From: Microlunatus elymi | GTDB taxonomy: Bacteria > Actinomycetota > Actinomycetes > Propionibacteriales > Propionibacteriaceae | Direction of reading: 5' to 3' | DNA: 64,000 bases | Assembly: GCF_007362775.1 (NCBI RefSeq) | Contig: NZ_CP041692.1 | Coordinates: 930,001 to 994,000, forward strand | Part shown: positions 16,804-25,602 of the stretch, piece after piece | Position numbering within the stretch: the first letter of the stretch is position 1 | How the letters are laid out: every line of letters begins with the position of its first letter | Made by a program: the position numbers and the translations under genes | The notes under the pieces: generated by a model | What the model saw: only the letters and a program-made list of their open reading frames with translations | Told to the model about the DNA's origin: nothing | Database searches by the model: none

Positions 16804-16875
16804 CACAGCCGCACCACTTGCGTGCAGCCGCACCGGTTGCAACTGGTGCGGGAGCAGGTAAGTGGTGCGGCTGTG
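16804..16875. repeat. Nested hairpin between converging genes
   Basis: Outer arms of 16 bases, perfectly complementary (CACAGCCGCACCACTT at 16804-16819 and its complement at 16860-16875), with CTTCCC/GGGAAG outside them. Inside is a second hairpin, 16828-16851, complementary throughout apart from one G-T pair, whose arms repeat the CCGCACC word of the outer arms. It separates the DMT exporter from the converging hydroxyproline operon and is likely a two-way terminator. Confidence 0.75.
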
Positions 16876-16898
16876 CCGGGAAGACGGGGACGCGGCGG

Positions 16899-17900
16899 TC
16901 AGAAGATGAAGCCGGCCGGGAACGGGTCGCTGGGATCGAGCAGATATTGTCCGAGGCCGCTGACCCAGGCACGGCCGGTGATGGTCGGCAGCACGGCGGC
17001 GCGATCACCGACCGTTGTCTCGCCGATCAGCCGACCGACGAAGTGCCCGCCGATGAACGACTCGTTGACGAAGTCGGTGTTCAACGCCAGCTCGCCACGA
17101 GACCACAGCTCCGCCATCCGGGCCGAAGTTCCTGTGCCACAAGGGGATCGGTCGAACCAACCGGGATGGATGGCCATCGCATGCCGGGAGTGCCGAGCAT
17201 CCGAGCCGGACGCGATGAACTCGACATGATGGCAATGATCAACACCGGCGATCTCGGGATGCTTGGGCGGATCGAGACTGTTGATCGCATCCATGATCGC
17301 CAGCCCGCAGCCCAGGATGTCGTCCTTGCAGGCCCGATCGAACGGCAGCCCGACATCGTCCAGATTCACCATCGCGTAGTAGTTGCCGCCGAAGGCCAGC
17401 GAGTACGAGATGCTGCCGTGGCCGGGTACGTCGATGGTGGCGTCGAGTCGTTCGGTGAAGGACGGCACGTTCTCGATGGTGACCGAGTCCGCGTGCCCGT
17501 CGCTGACCGCGACGTTGGCGATCACCAGTCCGGCCGGAGTGTCCAGCCGGATCGTGGTGACCGGCTCGGTCACGGTCACCATGCCGGCCTCGACCAGGGC
17601 GGTGGCAACGCCGATCGTGCCGTGCCCGCACATCGGCAGGCATCCGGACACCTCGATGTAGACCACGCCCCAGTCGGCGTCCGGGCGGGTCGGCGGCTGC
17701 AGAATGGCGCCGCTCATCGCACCGTGGCCGCGTGGCTCGTCCATCAGGAAGTGCCGAAGATGATCAAGGTGCTCGATGAAGTGGAGCCGACGCTCGTTGG
17801 CTGTCTCGCCCGGGATGGTGCCGATGCCGCCGGTGACGACGCGCGTCGGCATCCCCTCGGTGTGGGTGTCGACGGCCTGAATGACTCGAGACGATCTCAT
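16899..17900 (-). CDS. 4-Hydroxyproline 2-epimerase (proline racemase family)
   Basis: A 333-residue cofactor-independent epimerase. Both catalytic cysteines are present, Cys91 in PMCGHGTIG and Cys254 in RSPCGTGTSA, so it is a racemase/epimerase and not the dehydratase form that has Thr. Context points to trans-4-hydroxy-L-proline to cis-4-hydroxy-D-proline, the first step of the pathway encoded upstream. It is the last gene of the operon, 2 bases after the deaminase gene. ATG 17900. Confidence 0.9.
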   Translation of the reverse strand: MRSSRVIQAVDTHTEGMPTRVVTGGIGTIPGETANERRLHFIEHLDHLRHFLMDEPRGHGAMSGAILQPPTRPDADWGVVYIEVSGCLPMCGHGTIGVATALVEAGMVTVTEPVTTIRLDTPAGLVIANVAVSDGHADSVTIENVPSFTERLDATIDVPGHGSISYSLAFGGNYYAMVNLDDVGLPFDRACKDDILGCGLAIMDAINSLDPPKHPEIAGVDHCHHVEFIASGSDARHSRHAMAIHPGWFDRSPCGTGTSARMAELWSRGELALNTDFVNESFIGGHFVGRLIGETTVGDRAAVLPTITGRAWVSGLGQYLLDPSDPFPAGFIF

Positions 17901-17902
17901 GA

Positions 17903-18835
17903 TCAGTTCGCGACCAGGTCGCTCGGGGTCCGTTCGGCGAGGAACTTGATCGCGTGCTCCATCTCGGTGCGCACCTGGACTTCGTGCTGCGCCGTCAGTG
18001 CTCCCCGTGGTGGGCGGCACGGGCCGCCGAAGCGGCCGACCATGTCCATGCCCAGCTTGATCGCCTGGACGAATTCGGTCCGCGAGTCCCAGCGGAACAC
18101 GGCCACCAATTCGCGGTACAGGTCACGTGCTTCGTTGATCCGACCGGCTCGTACGAGGTGGTAGAGCTCGACCGACTCTGCCGGGAAGACGTTCGGGAAG
18201 CCGGCGAACCAACCGACCGCGCCATCGACCAACAGCTCGAACAGGACATCGTCGGCACCGGCGATGACATCGATGCTGCAGAGCTCGGAGATCTCGAACG
18301 CGCGTCGCACATCGCCGGAGAACTCCTTCACCGCAACGACATTCTCGATCCGAGACAACTCCGCGACCAGCTCCGGCACAAGATCGACTTTGGTGTCGAT
18401 CGGGTTGTTGTAGATCATCACCGGCAGGCCGACCGAGGCGACTTCGGTGTAGTGGTCGATGATCTGCGCGTGACTGGCGCGATACATCGTCGGTGGCAGG
18501 CAGAGTACGGCGTCGGCCCCGTCCTCGCCGGCGAGCTCGGCCCACTGCTTGGCCTGGTGCGATCCGGGCGCGTGAACGCCGGCGATCACGATGCCGCGCC
18601 GGTCGACCGCGGACACCGCGGTGCGGACAACCTGCCGGCGTTCATCGTCGGTGAGCGAGGAGTATTCGCCCAGCGATCCGTTCGGGCCGACGCCGTGGCA
18701 ACCGTTGCTGATCAGCCAGTCGCAGTGCTCGGCGTACTTGTCGTGGTCGACGGCGAGGCCGGCGGGAGCGGCGCCGTCCTTGCGGTAGGGGAGCGCGGTC
18801 GCGACGACGACTCCGCCAAGGTCGGGTTTACTCAT
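17903..18835 (-). CDS. Dihydrodipicolinate synthase family, probable pyrroline-4-hydroxy-2-carboxylate deaminase
   Basis: A 310-residue TIM-barrel class I aldolase family protein. The Schiff-base Lys170 in VVAVKEFSGD and Tyr142 in IYNNP are present. In hydroxyproline operons this family member removes ammonia from delta-1-pyrroline-4-hydroxy-2-carboxylate and gives 2-oxoglutarate semialdehyde (LhpC of Pseudomonas). The gene overlaps the upstream dehydrogenase subunit gene by 8 bases and lies 2 bases before the epimerase gene, which supports this role over lysine synthesis. Confidence 0.88.
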   Translation of the reverse strand: MSKPDLGGVVVATALPYRKDGAAPAGLAVDHDKYAEHCDWLISNGCHGVGPNGSLGEYSSLTDDERRQVVRTAVSAVDRRGIVIAGVHAPGSHQAKQWAELAGEDGADAVLCLPPTMYRASHAQIIDHYTEVASVGLPVMIYNNPIDTKVDLVPELVAELSRIENVVAVKEFSGDVRRAFEISELCSIDVIAGADDVLFELLVDGAVGWFAGFPNVFPAESVELYHLVRAGRINEARDLYRELVAVFRWDSRTEFVQAIKLGMDMVGRFGGPCRPPRGALTAQHEVQVRTEMEHAIKFLAERTPSDLVAN

Positions 18836-20258
18836 TCCTGCTTGCCTCCTGGTCAGTGGTGATGGCGCTCTCGCCTTCGGCGAGTTCGGAAAATCGGATC
18901 GGCGCGGCGATCGGCCGTCGGTCGATCATCACACCGTCGGTCACCGGCCGGGTCCCGCCGGCGGTGACGATGTGTTCGATGGCTCGGCCGCACATCCTGC
19001 CCTGGCAGGGACCCAGGCCGGCCCGGCTGGTGAGTTTGATCGAGCGGAGACCGCTTGAGGTGGTGCCGTCGAGCACGCTACGAAGCTGGGCGTAGCTGAC
19101 CTCTTCGCACCGGCACATCACGGTGTCCTCGGTGAGCCACTCGGTCCACCGTGATCCCGGAGCGTGACCGATCCGGACGCTACGGGCCAGATGCTCGAGA
19201 CGACGTTGCCGAACCCGGACCTCCTTCAACGCTGGGTCATCGAGTTCGCCGCCGGCCGCGAGATGACCGGCGATCCGGCCCTCGATCAGAGCAAGATCAG
19301 AACCGCCGATGCCGGTCGTCTCACCGACCGCGAAGACGCCTGACTGCGACGTTCTTTGTCCATGATCAACTTCGACGAACCTGTCAGTGGTGATCTTGCA
19401 ACCGGCTGCGATCGCCAGTTCCAGGCGTGGCGTGAAGCCGTGGCTGACGCACACCGCATCCGCTTCCAGGTCGCGTTCGGTGCCGGGAACAGGGCGCCAA
19501 TGACGGTCGACCTTGGCGATCGTGACGCCCTCGACGGCGTCGCGCCCGTGCGCGCGGACGACCGCATGCCCGATCCGGTACGGGATCCGGTGCCGGGCGA
19601 GTCTCGCCAGATATCCGGCGAACTCCGGGCCCTTGCCGATCAGCCAGGGTGCATTCGGCAGCCAGCCGGAGGCGAGTCGGCCGACCCGGCTGGCCTCGTA
19701 CACTCCCAGCACCTGGGACCCGATCCGTGCCAAGGAGGCCGCGACCGGCAGCAGGAACGGACCGGCGCCGGCCACCACCGCCCGCTTCCCGACGGCGACG
19801 CGTTCCGACTTGACCAGCGATTGGGCTGCGCCACCGGTGAAGACTCCCGGCAGGTCCCAACCAGGGAAGGGAAGTGTGTGATCATGTGCGCCGGTGGCGA
19901 TGATCAGCGAGTCGGCGGAGAATGTTGCCTGGTGGCGATCCGCGGCATCGGCCGGACCGATCGCGGCATGCACGCGCGGCGCCCCGTGTTGATCATGGTC
20001 GATCGCCCAGACCTGGGCCTCGGTGACCACTCGCGCTGCCGGATGGCTGCGGATCAGCTGATTCAGCTCGGTGAAGCGGCGCCAGTTGTGCTGCAGGGTG
20101 CGATCCACCGGAATGTCGTCGGGCGGGTGGCGCCAGAACTGGCCGCCGAGCCGTTCACCGGCGTCGAGCAGGATCACTTCCGCGCCGTTCTGCAAGGCCG
20201 CTTCGGCAGCCGCCAGGCCGGACGGGCCGCCACCGATGACGATGACCGACTTCATCAT
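18828..20258 (-). CDS. D-hydroxyproline dehydrogenase, alpha-type subunit (FAD/NAD-binding)
   Basis: A 476-residue flavoprotein of the HcnB/SoxA-like group. The Rossmann motif VIVIGGGPSGLAAAEAAL opens the protein, a second one (VAGAGPFLLPVAASLARIG) lies near the middle, and the C-terminus carries a [2Fe-2S] BFD-like domain with MCRCEEVSY and GPCQGRMCG. It forms a complex with the small ferredoxin-like subunit and the DadA-like subunit encoded immediately upstream. Four-base overlap (ATGA) with the ferredoxin subunit gene. Confidence 0.88.
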   Translation of the reverse strand: MMKSVIVIGGGPSGLAAAEAALQNGAEVILLDAGERLGGQFWRHPPDDIPVDRTLQHNWRRFTELNQLIRSHPAARVVTEAQVWAIDHDQHGAPRVHAAIGPADAADRHQATFSADSLIIATGAHDHTLPFPGWDLPGVFTGGAAQSLVKSERVAVGKRAVVAGAGPFLLPVAASLARIGSQVLGVYEASRVGRLASGWLPNAPWLIGKGPEFAGYLARLARHRIPYRIGHAVVRAHGRDAVEGVTIAKVDRHWRPVPGTERDLEADAVCVSHGFTPRLELAIAAGCKITTDRFVEVDHGQRTSQSGVFAVGETTGIGGSDLALIEGRIAGHLAAGGELDDPALKEVRVRQRRLEHLARSVRIGHAPGSRWTEWLTEDTVMCRCEEVSYAQLRSVLDGTTSSGLRSIKLTSRAGLGPCQGRMCGRAIEHIVTAGGTRPVTDGVMIDRRPIAAPIRFSELAEGESAITTDQEASRNE

Positions 20259-20551
20259 TCGCCTCCGGGGATCTTGGGTAGCGCCTCGTCCTGGAATTCG
20301 ATCACGTCGCCGTCGGTGGCGCGCCGCTGACAGGCGCGGATGTCGCGGATGCCGTTGACGGTGACCAGACAGTCGAAGCAGACGCCGATTCCGCAGAAAA
20401 CACCGCGGGGCCGCCGGCCGCGCGCGGTGGTGCGCCAGGAGAGGCGGCCGGCGGCCAGCATCGCAGCGGCAACGGTTTGTCCTGCCCTGGCAGAGATCTG
20501 CTGACCCTGGACCTGCAGGGTGATCACGGAATCGGCGAACGGATCCTTCAT
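20255..20551 (-). CDS. D-hydroxyproline dehydrogenase, [2Fe-2S] subunit
   Basis: A 98-residue ferredoxin-like small subunit (HcnA type). Four cysteines in FCGIGVCFDCLVTVNG...RAC bind a [2Fe-2S] cluster and pass electrons between the two flavin subunits. Its gene overlaps the neighbours on both sides by 4 bases, as expected for a three-subunit enzyme. Confidence 0.9.
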   Translation of the reverse strand: MKDPFADSVITLQVQGQQISARAGQTVAAAMLAAGRLSWRTTARGRRPRGVFCGIGVCFDCLVTVNGIRDIRACQRRATDGDVIEFQDEALPKIPGGE

Positions 20552-21726
20552 CGGGCGGCGCCTTCGAGCAGACTCGGGCGGGCGGGATCGAACGGGGTGT
20601 GGTCGATCGCCGGCCGGCGGCCCATGATCAGATCGGTCAGCATTTCGGCGGTGCCGAGGGACAGGCCGATCCCCGCGCCCTCGTGGCCGCCGGCGTGCCA
20701 GAGGCCGTCGATGCGCGGATCGGGCCCGATCACCGGCAGGTGGTCAGGCATGAAGGGACGAAAACCGCCGTAGACCCGCATCACGGCAGCCTCGGCGAGG
20801 AAGGGAAAGATGCGCACCGCCTTGCGGGCGATCTCTCGTACAGAAGGAAGATCCAGCGCGGTGTCGAAGCCGGACTGCCGTCGCGACGACCCGACCAGCA
20901 CGGTGCCGGCCGCGGTGGATTCGATCACGCTCGAGGTCTGCAGATCTTGATCATCGGATTCGACGGCACCGACGTAGTCGGCGTCGTACACCTTGTGAAA
21001 GATCCGATGTGGCATCCGCGTGGTGACCAGGATGACTCCGCGCCGGGGCCGTACCGGGATCCAGGTGCCCAGCGACTCTGCGACGTCGGCCGCCCACGGC
21101 CCGCAGGCCAGGACAACCAGTTCGGCTCGGCGAACGCCGGCTGTGGTGCGGACCCCGATGATCTTGTCGTCGGCGCCGCGGACCGAGCCGATCACGCGCT
21201 CGCCGAAGATGGTGCGCGCGCCGTGGCTGCGTGCGGCCGCGAGCAGGGCTTCGGTGGCGATCACCGGCTGCACCTGGGCATCCTCGGGGTAGTGCACGGC
21301 GGCGGTGATCTCGGGATTGACGTGCGGTTCCAGCTCGAGCGCTTGATCATGATCGATCGGCCGGGCGTCGACGCCTGCTTGTTGTTGATCTTCAGCGAAT
21401 CGGAGGAGCGGAGCGGCGCCGTCGGCCGTCGTGGCCACCACCAGGCCGCCCTTGCGCTCGTACTCCATCGATCCGAAGCCCCTCGGCAGTCGTTCCCGAA
21501 GTTGATCTTCGATCTCGTCCCAGAGACCGAGGGAGTAGCGAGCAAGCTCGAGCTCGGCGCCCGGGCCCTTGTCGGAGACCAGCAAGTTGCCCTCGCCTTG
21601 GCCGCTGGTCCCGGATGCCGCCGCCTTCTCCTCGATCACGGTGACCGACAGTCCGGACCGGGCAAGCGCATGCGCACACGCGGCGCCGATGATGCCGGCG
21701 CCGATCACGATCGCATCGCTGCGCAT
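20548..21726 (-). CDS. D-hydroxyproline dehydrogenase, catalytic DAO-type subunit
   Basis: A 392-residue FAD enzyme of the D-amino acid oxidase / DadA family. It begins with VIGAGIIGAACAHALARSGLSVTVIE and ends with the FRPFMPDHLPVIGPDPRIDGLWHAGGHEGAGIGLSLGTAEML block that closes the flavin site. With the two smaller subunits it oxidises cis-4-hydroxy-D-proline. First gene of the operon; the ATG at 21726 has GGAGGTGG about 5 bases upstream. An IS1380-family element lies only 50 bases upstream and may have changed the promoter. Confidence 0.88.
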   Translation of the reverse strand: MRSDAIVIGAGIIGAACAHALARSGLSVTVIEEKAAASGTSGQGEGNLLVSDKGPGAELELARYSLGLWDEIEDQLRERLPRGFGSMEYERKGGLVVATTADGAAPLLRFAEDQQQAGVDARPIDHDQALELEPHVNPEITAAVHYPEDAQVQPVIATEALLAAARSHGARTIFGERVIGSVRGADDKIIGVRTTAGVRRAELVVLACGPWAADVAESLGTWIPVRPRRGVILVTTRMPHRIFHKVYDADYVGAVESDDQDLQTSSVIESTAAGTVLVGSSRRQSGFDTALDLPSVREIARKAVRIFPFLAEAAVMRVYGGFRPFMPDHLPVIGPDPRIDGLWHAGGHEGAGIGLSLGTAEMLTDLIMGRRPAIDHTPFDPARPSLLEGAAR

Positions 21727-21776
21727 GCCACCACCTCCGTTCGGTTCGAGCCGTGGCGTCCTGATGAAACCCTAAG

Positions 21777-23471
21777 CCTCGATCCGTGGACGAGTAGTCG
21801 GTTGGGTGGGGCTGTCCAGCGTGTGAGGACGTGAGAGGCCTTCCTGGCAAGGGAGAATCTGTGTTGCTAACGCACTGATCCGACCGAACCAAGAAGGCAC
21901 TGATAGTGAAACTACCTCATGGGTGGACGCGGGCTGTTCCGATGTTCGATGAGGAGCACCTGGTGTCGTGTGCCGGGCTGGCTCCGGTGATGGGTCTGGC
22001 CGAGCGGGCCGGCTTGTCGGAGTTGCTGGCCGACCGGGTTCGGGTCGATTCGGCATGGGTGGCCTCGTCTGGGGTCAACCCGGCGGGGAAGGTCACCTCG
22101 ATCATCGCCGGGATGGCCGCAGGTGCGGACTGTATCGATGATCTGGACGTGATCCGGGCTGGTGGAACGGCGCGACTGTTCAAGCAGGTGTACGCGCCCG
22201 CGACCTTGGGTCAGTTCCTGCGCAACCTCAGCCATGGACACACCAGCCAGCTGGCGTCGGTGGCCCGAGCCCACCTGGTCAACCTCGTCGGCTGCAGCGA
22301 CTTGTTGCCGGGGATCGAGCAGCGGGCGTTGATCGATATCGACTCGCTGCTCCGTCCGGTCTACGGGCATGCCAAGGAGGGTGCGAGTTTCGGGCACGCC
22401 AAGATCGCCGGCAAACAGGTGCTCCGCAAGGGCCTGTCGCCGCTGGTGACCACGATCAGCACTACCGACGGTGCCCCGGTAGTGGCGGGGATCCGGCTGA
22501 GGGCCGGGAAGGCCGGATCCGGGCGTGGTGCGGCATCGATGGTGACCGAGGCCATCGGCACCGCCCGACAGGCCGGCGCGACCGGCGAGATTTTGGTGCG
22601 GGGCGATTCGGCTTACGGCAACCACCTGGTCGCTGGAGCCTGCCTGGACCACGGCGTGCGGTTCTCACTGGTGTTGACCCGCAACGCCGCGCTCGACCAA
22701 GCGATTGCCTCGATCGCGGAGGATGCCTGGACTGCCGTGCACTATCCCGGTGCCGTCGTCGACCCCGACACCGGCGTGTTGATCTCCGACGCCCAGGTCG
22801 CCGAGGTCGAGGCGTTCACCGCCTTCGCCAGCACTGCCCGGCCGATCACCGCCCGGCTGGTCGTCCGCCGAGTGCGGGATGTCGCCAGGCTCGACGAGTT
22901 GTTCCCGGTGTGGCGCTACCACCCGTTCCTGACCAACAGTCTCGAATCCGTCACCCGAGCCGATGTGACCCATCGCCAACACGCGATCATCGAAACCGTG
23001 CACTCGGATCTGATCGACGGCCCGTTGGCTCACCTGCCGTCGGGCCGATTCGCCGCCAACACAGCCTGGGCGATCTGCGCCGGGATCTGTCACAACCTGC
23101 TCCGCGCCGCCGGCAGCCTGGTCGGCGGCCGGCATGCCGTGGCTCGGGGAGCCACCCTGCGCCGGCACCTGATCATGGTGCCCGCCCGGATCGCGCGGCC
23201 GGCCCGCCGAAAGTTCCTGCACCTACCCGCTCACTGGCCCTGGGCCGATCAGTGGCTCCGATTGTGGCACCACGTGTTCACCAACAGCATCGGGCCACCG
23301 GCAGCCACATAGCCCATCGACCCGACCGCCGCATCGGCGCCAACCGGAGAGCAGACGTGGAAAAGCTGGGCAGACCAGCAACTCACCCATGCCCCGACGA
23401 CAAACAACGAGCCAATCCAAGATCAACATCACAAACCAAGATCAACACCCGAGCCAGTCCACGGATTGAGG
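21777..23471 (+). mobile_element. IS1380-family insertion sequence, complete (1,695 bp)
   Basis: Inverted ends of 15 bases: CCTCGATCCGTGGAC at 21777-21791 and GTCCACGGATTGAGG at 23457-23471 (14 of 15 match). Both ends are flanked by the 5-base direct repeat CTAAG (21772-21776 and 23472-23476), the expected target duplication. Length, CCT ends and one transposase gene fit the family. Removing the element joins the flanks cleanly. Confidence 0.93.
21906..23312 (+). CDS. IS1380-family transposase
   Basis: A 468-residue DDE transposase that fills most of the element. Candidate catalytic acids are DIDS (near residue 140), RGDSAYGN (near 235) and the Glu in RQHAIIETVHSDL (near 360), the usual order and spacing of the family. 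The final basic part includes CHNLLRAAGSL. GTG start with AAGGCACTGATA before it; no frameshift or early stop, so it is probably active. Confidence 0.92.
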   Translation: MKLPHGWTRAVPMFDEEHLVSCAGLAPVMGLAERAGLSELLADRVRVDSAWVASSGVNPAGKVTSIIAGMAAGADCIDDLDVIRAGGTARLFKQVYAPATLGQFLRNLSHGHTSQLASVARAHLVNLVGCSDLLPGIEQRALIDIDSLLRPVYGHAKEGASFGHAKIAGKQVLRKGLSPLVTTISTTDGAPVVAGIRLRAGKAGSGRGAASMVTEAIGTARQAGATGEILVRGDSAYGNHLVAGACLDHGVRFSLVLTRNAALDQAIASIAEDAWTAVHYPGAVVDPDTGVLISDAQVAEVEAFTAFASTARPITARLVVRRVRDVARLDELFPVWRYHPFLTNSLESVTRADVTHRQHAIIETVHSDLIDGPLAHLPSGRFAANTAWAICAGICHNLLRAAGSLVGGRHAVARGATLRRHLIMVPARIARPARRKFLHLPAHWPWADQWLRLWHHVFTNSIGPPAAT

Positions 23472-23476
23472 CTAAG

Positions 23477-23758
23477 CGCAAATTGCGACCGTCCCGGACC
23501 ATCTCCGGATTCGCTCGATTGCAGAAGCATGAGTCCCTGCAGGACTCGGTGCTCAACGCACTCGTGTCGGACCTGCGCTCGCGGACCCGGCTGCTCGGGC
23601 TGACGCCGCTGCTGGAGAGCGGCCAGTTGCAGACCTCCGCCGCCGAGCATCACGAGTTGCTGGACCTGATCGAGGCACGCGACGCGGACGGCGCGTTCGA
23701 GCTGATGGAGCGGCACATCGGTCACGTCCGCACCGAATGGGCCGGTCCCCGGCAGTGA
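23477..23758 (+). pseudogene. Remnant of a GntR/FCD-family regulator
   Basis: About 93 residues in one frame resemble the C-terminal half of an FCD ligand-binding domain: LQDSVLNALVSDLRSRTRLL, then AAEHHELLDLIEARDADGAFELMERHIGHVRTEW with the conserved EHxxLLxxIxxxDxxxA and HI pattern. The DNA-binding domain and first half of FCD are absent. When the IS is removed, an in-frame TGA stands just upstream, so the gene was already broken before the insertion. It was probably the divergent regulator of the hydroxyproline operon. Confidence 0.7.
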
Positions 23759-23764
23759 GACCTT

Positions 23765-23792
23765 GCAGCACAGCGATATTCGCCCGTGCTGC
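23765..23792. terminator. Hairpin between converging genes
   Basis: GCAGCAC at 23765-23771 pairs with GTGCTGC at 23786-23792. It fills the 40-base gap between the regulator remnant and the converging aldo/keto reductase gene. Confidence 0.45.
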
Positions 23793-23798
23793 CAGCAG

Positions 23799-24629
23799 TC
23801 AGTGGCCGAACCCGTCGGAGTCGGTGACGTGCGCCTCGCCGCGGTTCAGCGCGCTGATCGACTCCAGTTGTTCGGTGGTCAGCTCGAAGTTGAAGATCGA
23901 GATGTTGTCCCGGATCCGGGACGGGGTGGCTGACTTCGGCACCGTGACGAAACCGAGTTGGGTGTGCCAGCGCAACACGATCTGCGCCGGCGTACGTTGG
24001 TACAGCTCGGCCAACTCGGTGATCACCCGCTCGTGCAGCATCGACGACGGCTTGATCGGACTCCACGACTCGGTGACGATCTTGTGCTCGCGGTGGTAGT
24101 TGACGGTCGCGTCCCGAGTCGCGTACGGGTTCAGGTTGATCTGGTTGACGTCGGGCGCAACGCCGGTCTCGGCGATGATCCGATCAAGGTGCGCCGGCTT
24201 GAAGTTCGAGGTGCCGACGGCCTTGATCAAACCCTCCTTGAGCAGCTGCACCATGCCCTTCCAGGCGTCGACATAACGATCTTGGTCCGGGTTGGGCCAA
24301 TGGATCATCAGCAGGTCGATGTAGTCGGTGCCCAGCCTCTCGGCGGCACTCTCGAACGCCTGCCGAGCACCGTCGACGCTGTGCCACTGCTTGTTGAACT
24401 TGGTGGTGATGAAGACCTGGTTGCGAGGGATCCCCGCTTCCTTGATGCCCTGCCCGACGCCGGACTCGTTGCGATAGTTCTCGGCCGTGTCGAACAGCCG
24501 ATAACCGCACTCGATCGCGGTCACCACGGCCTCTGCTGTCTCGGCGTCATCCATCGGCCAGGTGCCCAGGCCCACTTGCGGCATCTGCGCGCCGTGGGAG
24601 AGTCCGACGGTCGGTACATCGTTTCTCAT
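23799..24629 (-). CDS. Aldo/keto reductase (2,5-diketogluconate reductase type)
   Basis: A 276-residue NADPH-dependent reductase. The catalytic tetrad is visible: Asp in RLFDTAENY, Tyr of the same motif, Lys in FITTKF and His in LLMIHWPNP. The cofactor segment VPKSATPSRIRDNI is present. Length is normal. Such enzymes reduce aldehydes and sugar ketones; the substrate cannot be told. It is 20 bases downstream of mutY on the same strand, and the two may share a transcript. Confidence 0.9.
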   Translation of the reverse strand: MRNDVPTVGLSHGAQMPQVGLGTWPMDDAETAEAVVTAIECGYRLFDTAENYRNESGVGQGIKEAGIPRNQVFITTKFNKQWHSVDGARQAFESAAERLGTDYIDLLMIHWPNPDQDRYVDAWKGMVQLLKEGLIKAVGTSNFKPAHLDRIIAETGVAPDVNQINLNPYATRDATVNYHREHKIVTESWSPIKPSSMLHERVITELAELYQRTPAQIVLRWHTQLGFVTVPKSATPSRIRDNISIFNFELTTEQLESISALNRGEAHVTDSDGFGH

Positions 24630-24649
24630 AAGAGATCAATCTACGACCT

Positions 24650-25522
24650 TCAACGCGGCAGTGAACAGCCGTCCGCGTCCATGATCATCAGGCCGTCGGC
24701 CAGCAGCGTGTCCCGGGCTCGCTCGGCCTGGCGTTGATCCGGCCAAGCCACCAGCAACTCGTCCTCGGCGACCGGCGCATCGGCCGATCGCAGCACCGAC
24801 AGCAGCGCACCGCGGCATTGCCGGTCGGTGCCGTGGTAGCGCTGCCCGACCCGGGGCGGACCATCCCAGGAGGGACGGCCGGCCCGATGCCAGCTGCACT
24901 CCGTACGCACCGGGCAGACGTCACAATCAGGCGTTCGGGCGGTGCAGACCAGTGCACCGAGCTCCATCGACGCCACCGCCCAAGCAGCAGCCCGTTCTGC
25001 CCTGCTGGGCAGGAAATCCTCGGCCAGTACGCGTTCGGCGGCCGTTGCCGAGGTGTGCGGAAACTCGACCCCGAGAGCGATCCGGGTCTGCACCCGGCGG
25101 ACATTGGTGTCCAGCACGATGTGGCGTTGTCCGAAGGCGAAGCTGGCGATCGCGGCGGCGGTGTAGTCGCCGACCCCGGGCAATGCGCGAAGGGCGGCGT
25201 AGTCGTCGGGCACGTGACCGTCATGATCATCACGGATCGCGGTGGCCGCCCGGTGCAGCCGCAAGGCCCGGCGTGGATAACCGAGTCGGCCCCAAGCCCG
25301 TACGGCCTCGCCACTGGGGGCCTCTGCCAGTGCGGTCGGTGTCGGCCATCGTTCGATCCATTGCTGCCAGGGCTGCAGCACCCGAGAGACCGGCGTCTGT
25401 TGCAGCATGAATTCGCTGACCATGATCGACCACGGCGACGCGTCGGGCCGGCGCCAGGGCAGATCCCGCGCGGCGCCGGCGTACCATCGCAGCGTCTTCG
25501 TCACCACGGTCGAACGGCTCAC
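24650..25522 (-). CDS. mutY: A/G-specific adenine glycosylase MutY
   Basis: A 290-residue base-excision repair enzyme that removes adenine opposite 8-oxoguanine. The helix-hairpin-helix LPGVGDYTAAAIASFAFG and the catalytic Asp in HIVLDTNVRRV are intact, as is the [4Fe-4S] loop C-x6-C-x2-C-x5-C (CTARTPDCDVCPVRTEC). The N-terminal Glu lies in EFMLQQTPVSRV. The C-terminal 8-oxoG recognition domain is shorter than in E. coli, as in other actinobacteria. Confidence 0.96.
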   Translation of the reverse strand: MSRSTVVTKTLRWYAGAARDLPWRRPDASPWSIMVSEFMLQQTPVSRVLQPWQQWIERWPTPTALAEAPSGEAVRAWGRLGYPRRALRLHRAATAIRDDHDGHVPDDYAALRALPGVGDYTAAAIASFAFGQRHIVLDTNVRRVQTRIALGVEFPHTSATAAERVLAEDFLPSRAERAAAWAVASMELGALVCTARTPDCDVCPVRTECSWHRAGRPSWDGPPRVGQRYHGTDRQCRGALLSVLRSADAPVAEDELLVAWPDQRQAERARDTLLADGLMIMDADGCSLPR

Positions 25523-25602
25523 CGGGCCACCGTAGTCGCTCGCTCCGCGGTCGTACGGCGTGGCGACCCAAGGGCGACGATCGGCCTGCCTATGGTCGGC
25601 TC

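Noticed and set aside
14436-16817. A 793-residue frame that would extend the amidohydrolase through the DMT exporter
   Set aside because: The extension is antisense to a clear ten-helix transporter and has low complexity.
18828-20551. Hydrogen cyanide synthase (HcnAB) assignment of the ferredoxin-flavin subunits
   Set aside because: HcnAB are homologues, but the operon with a 4-hydroxyproline epimerase and deaminase points to D-hydroxyproline dehydrogenase.
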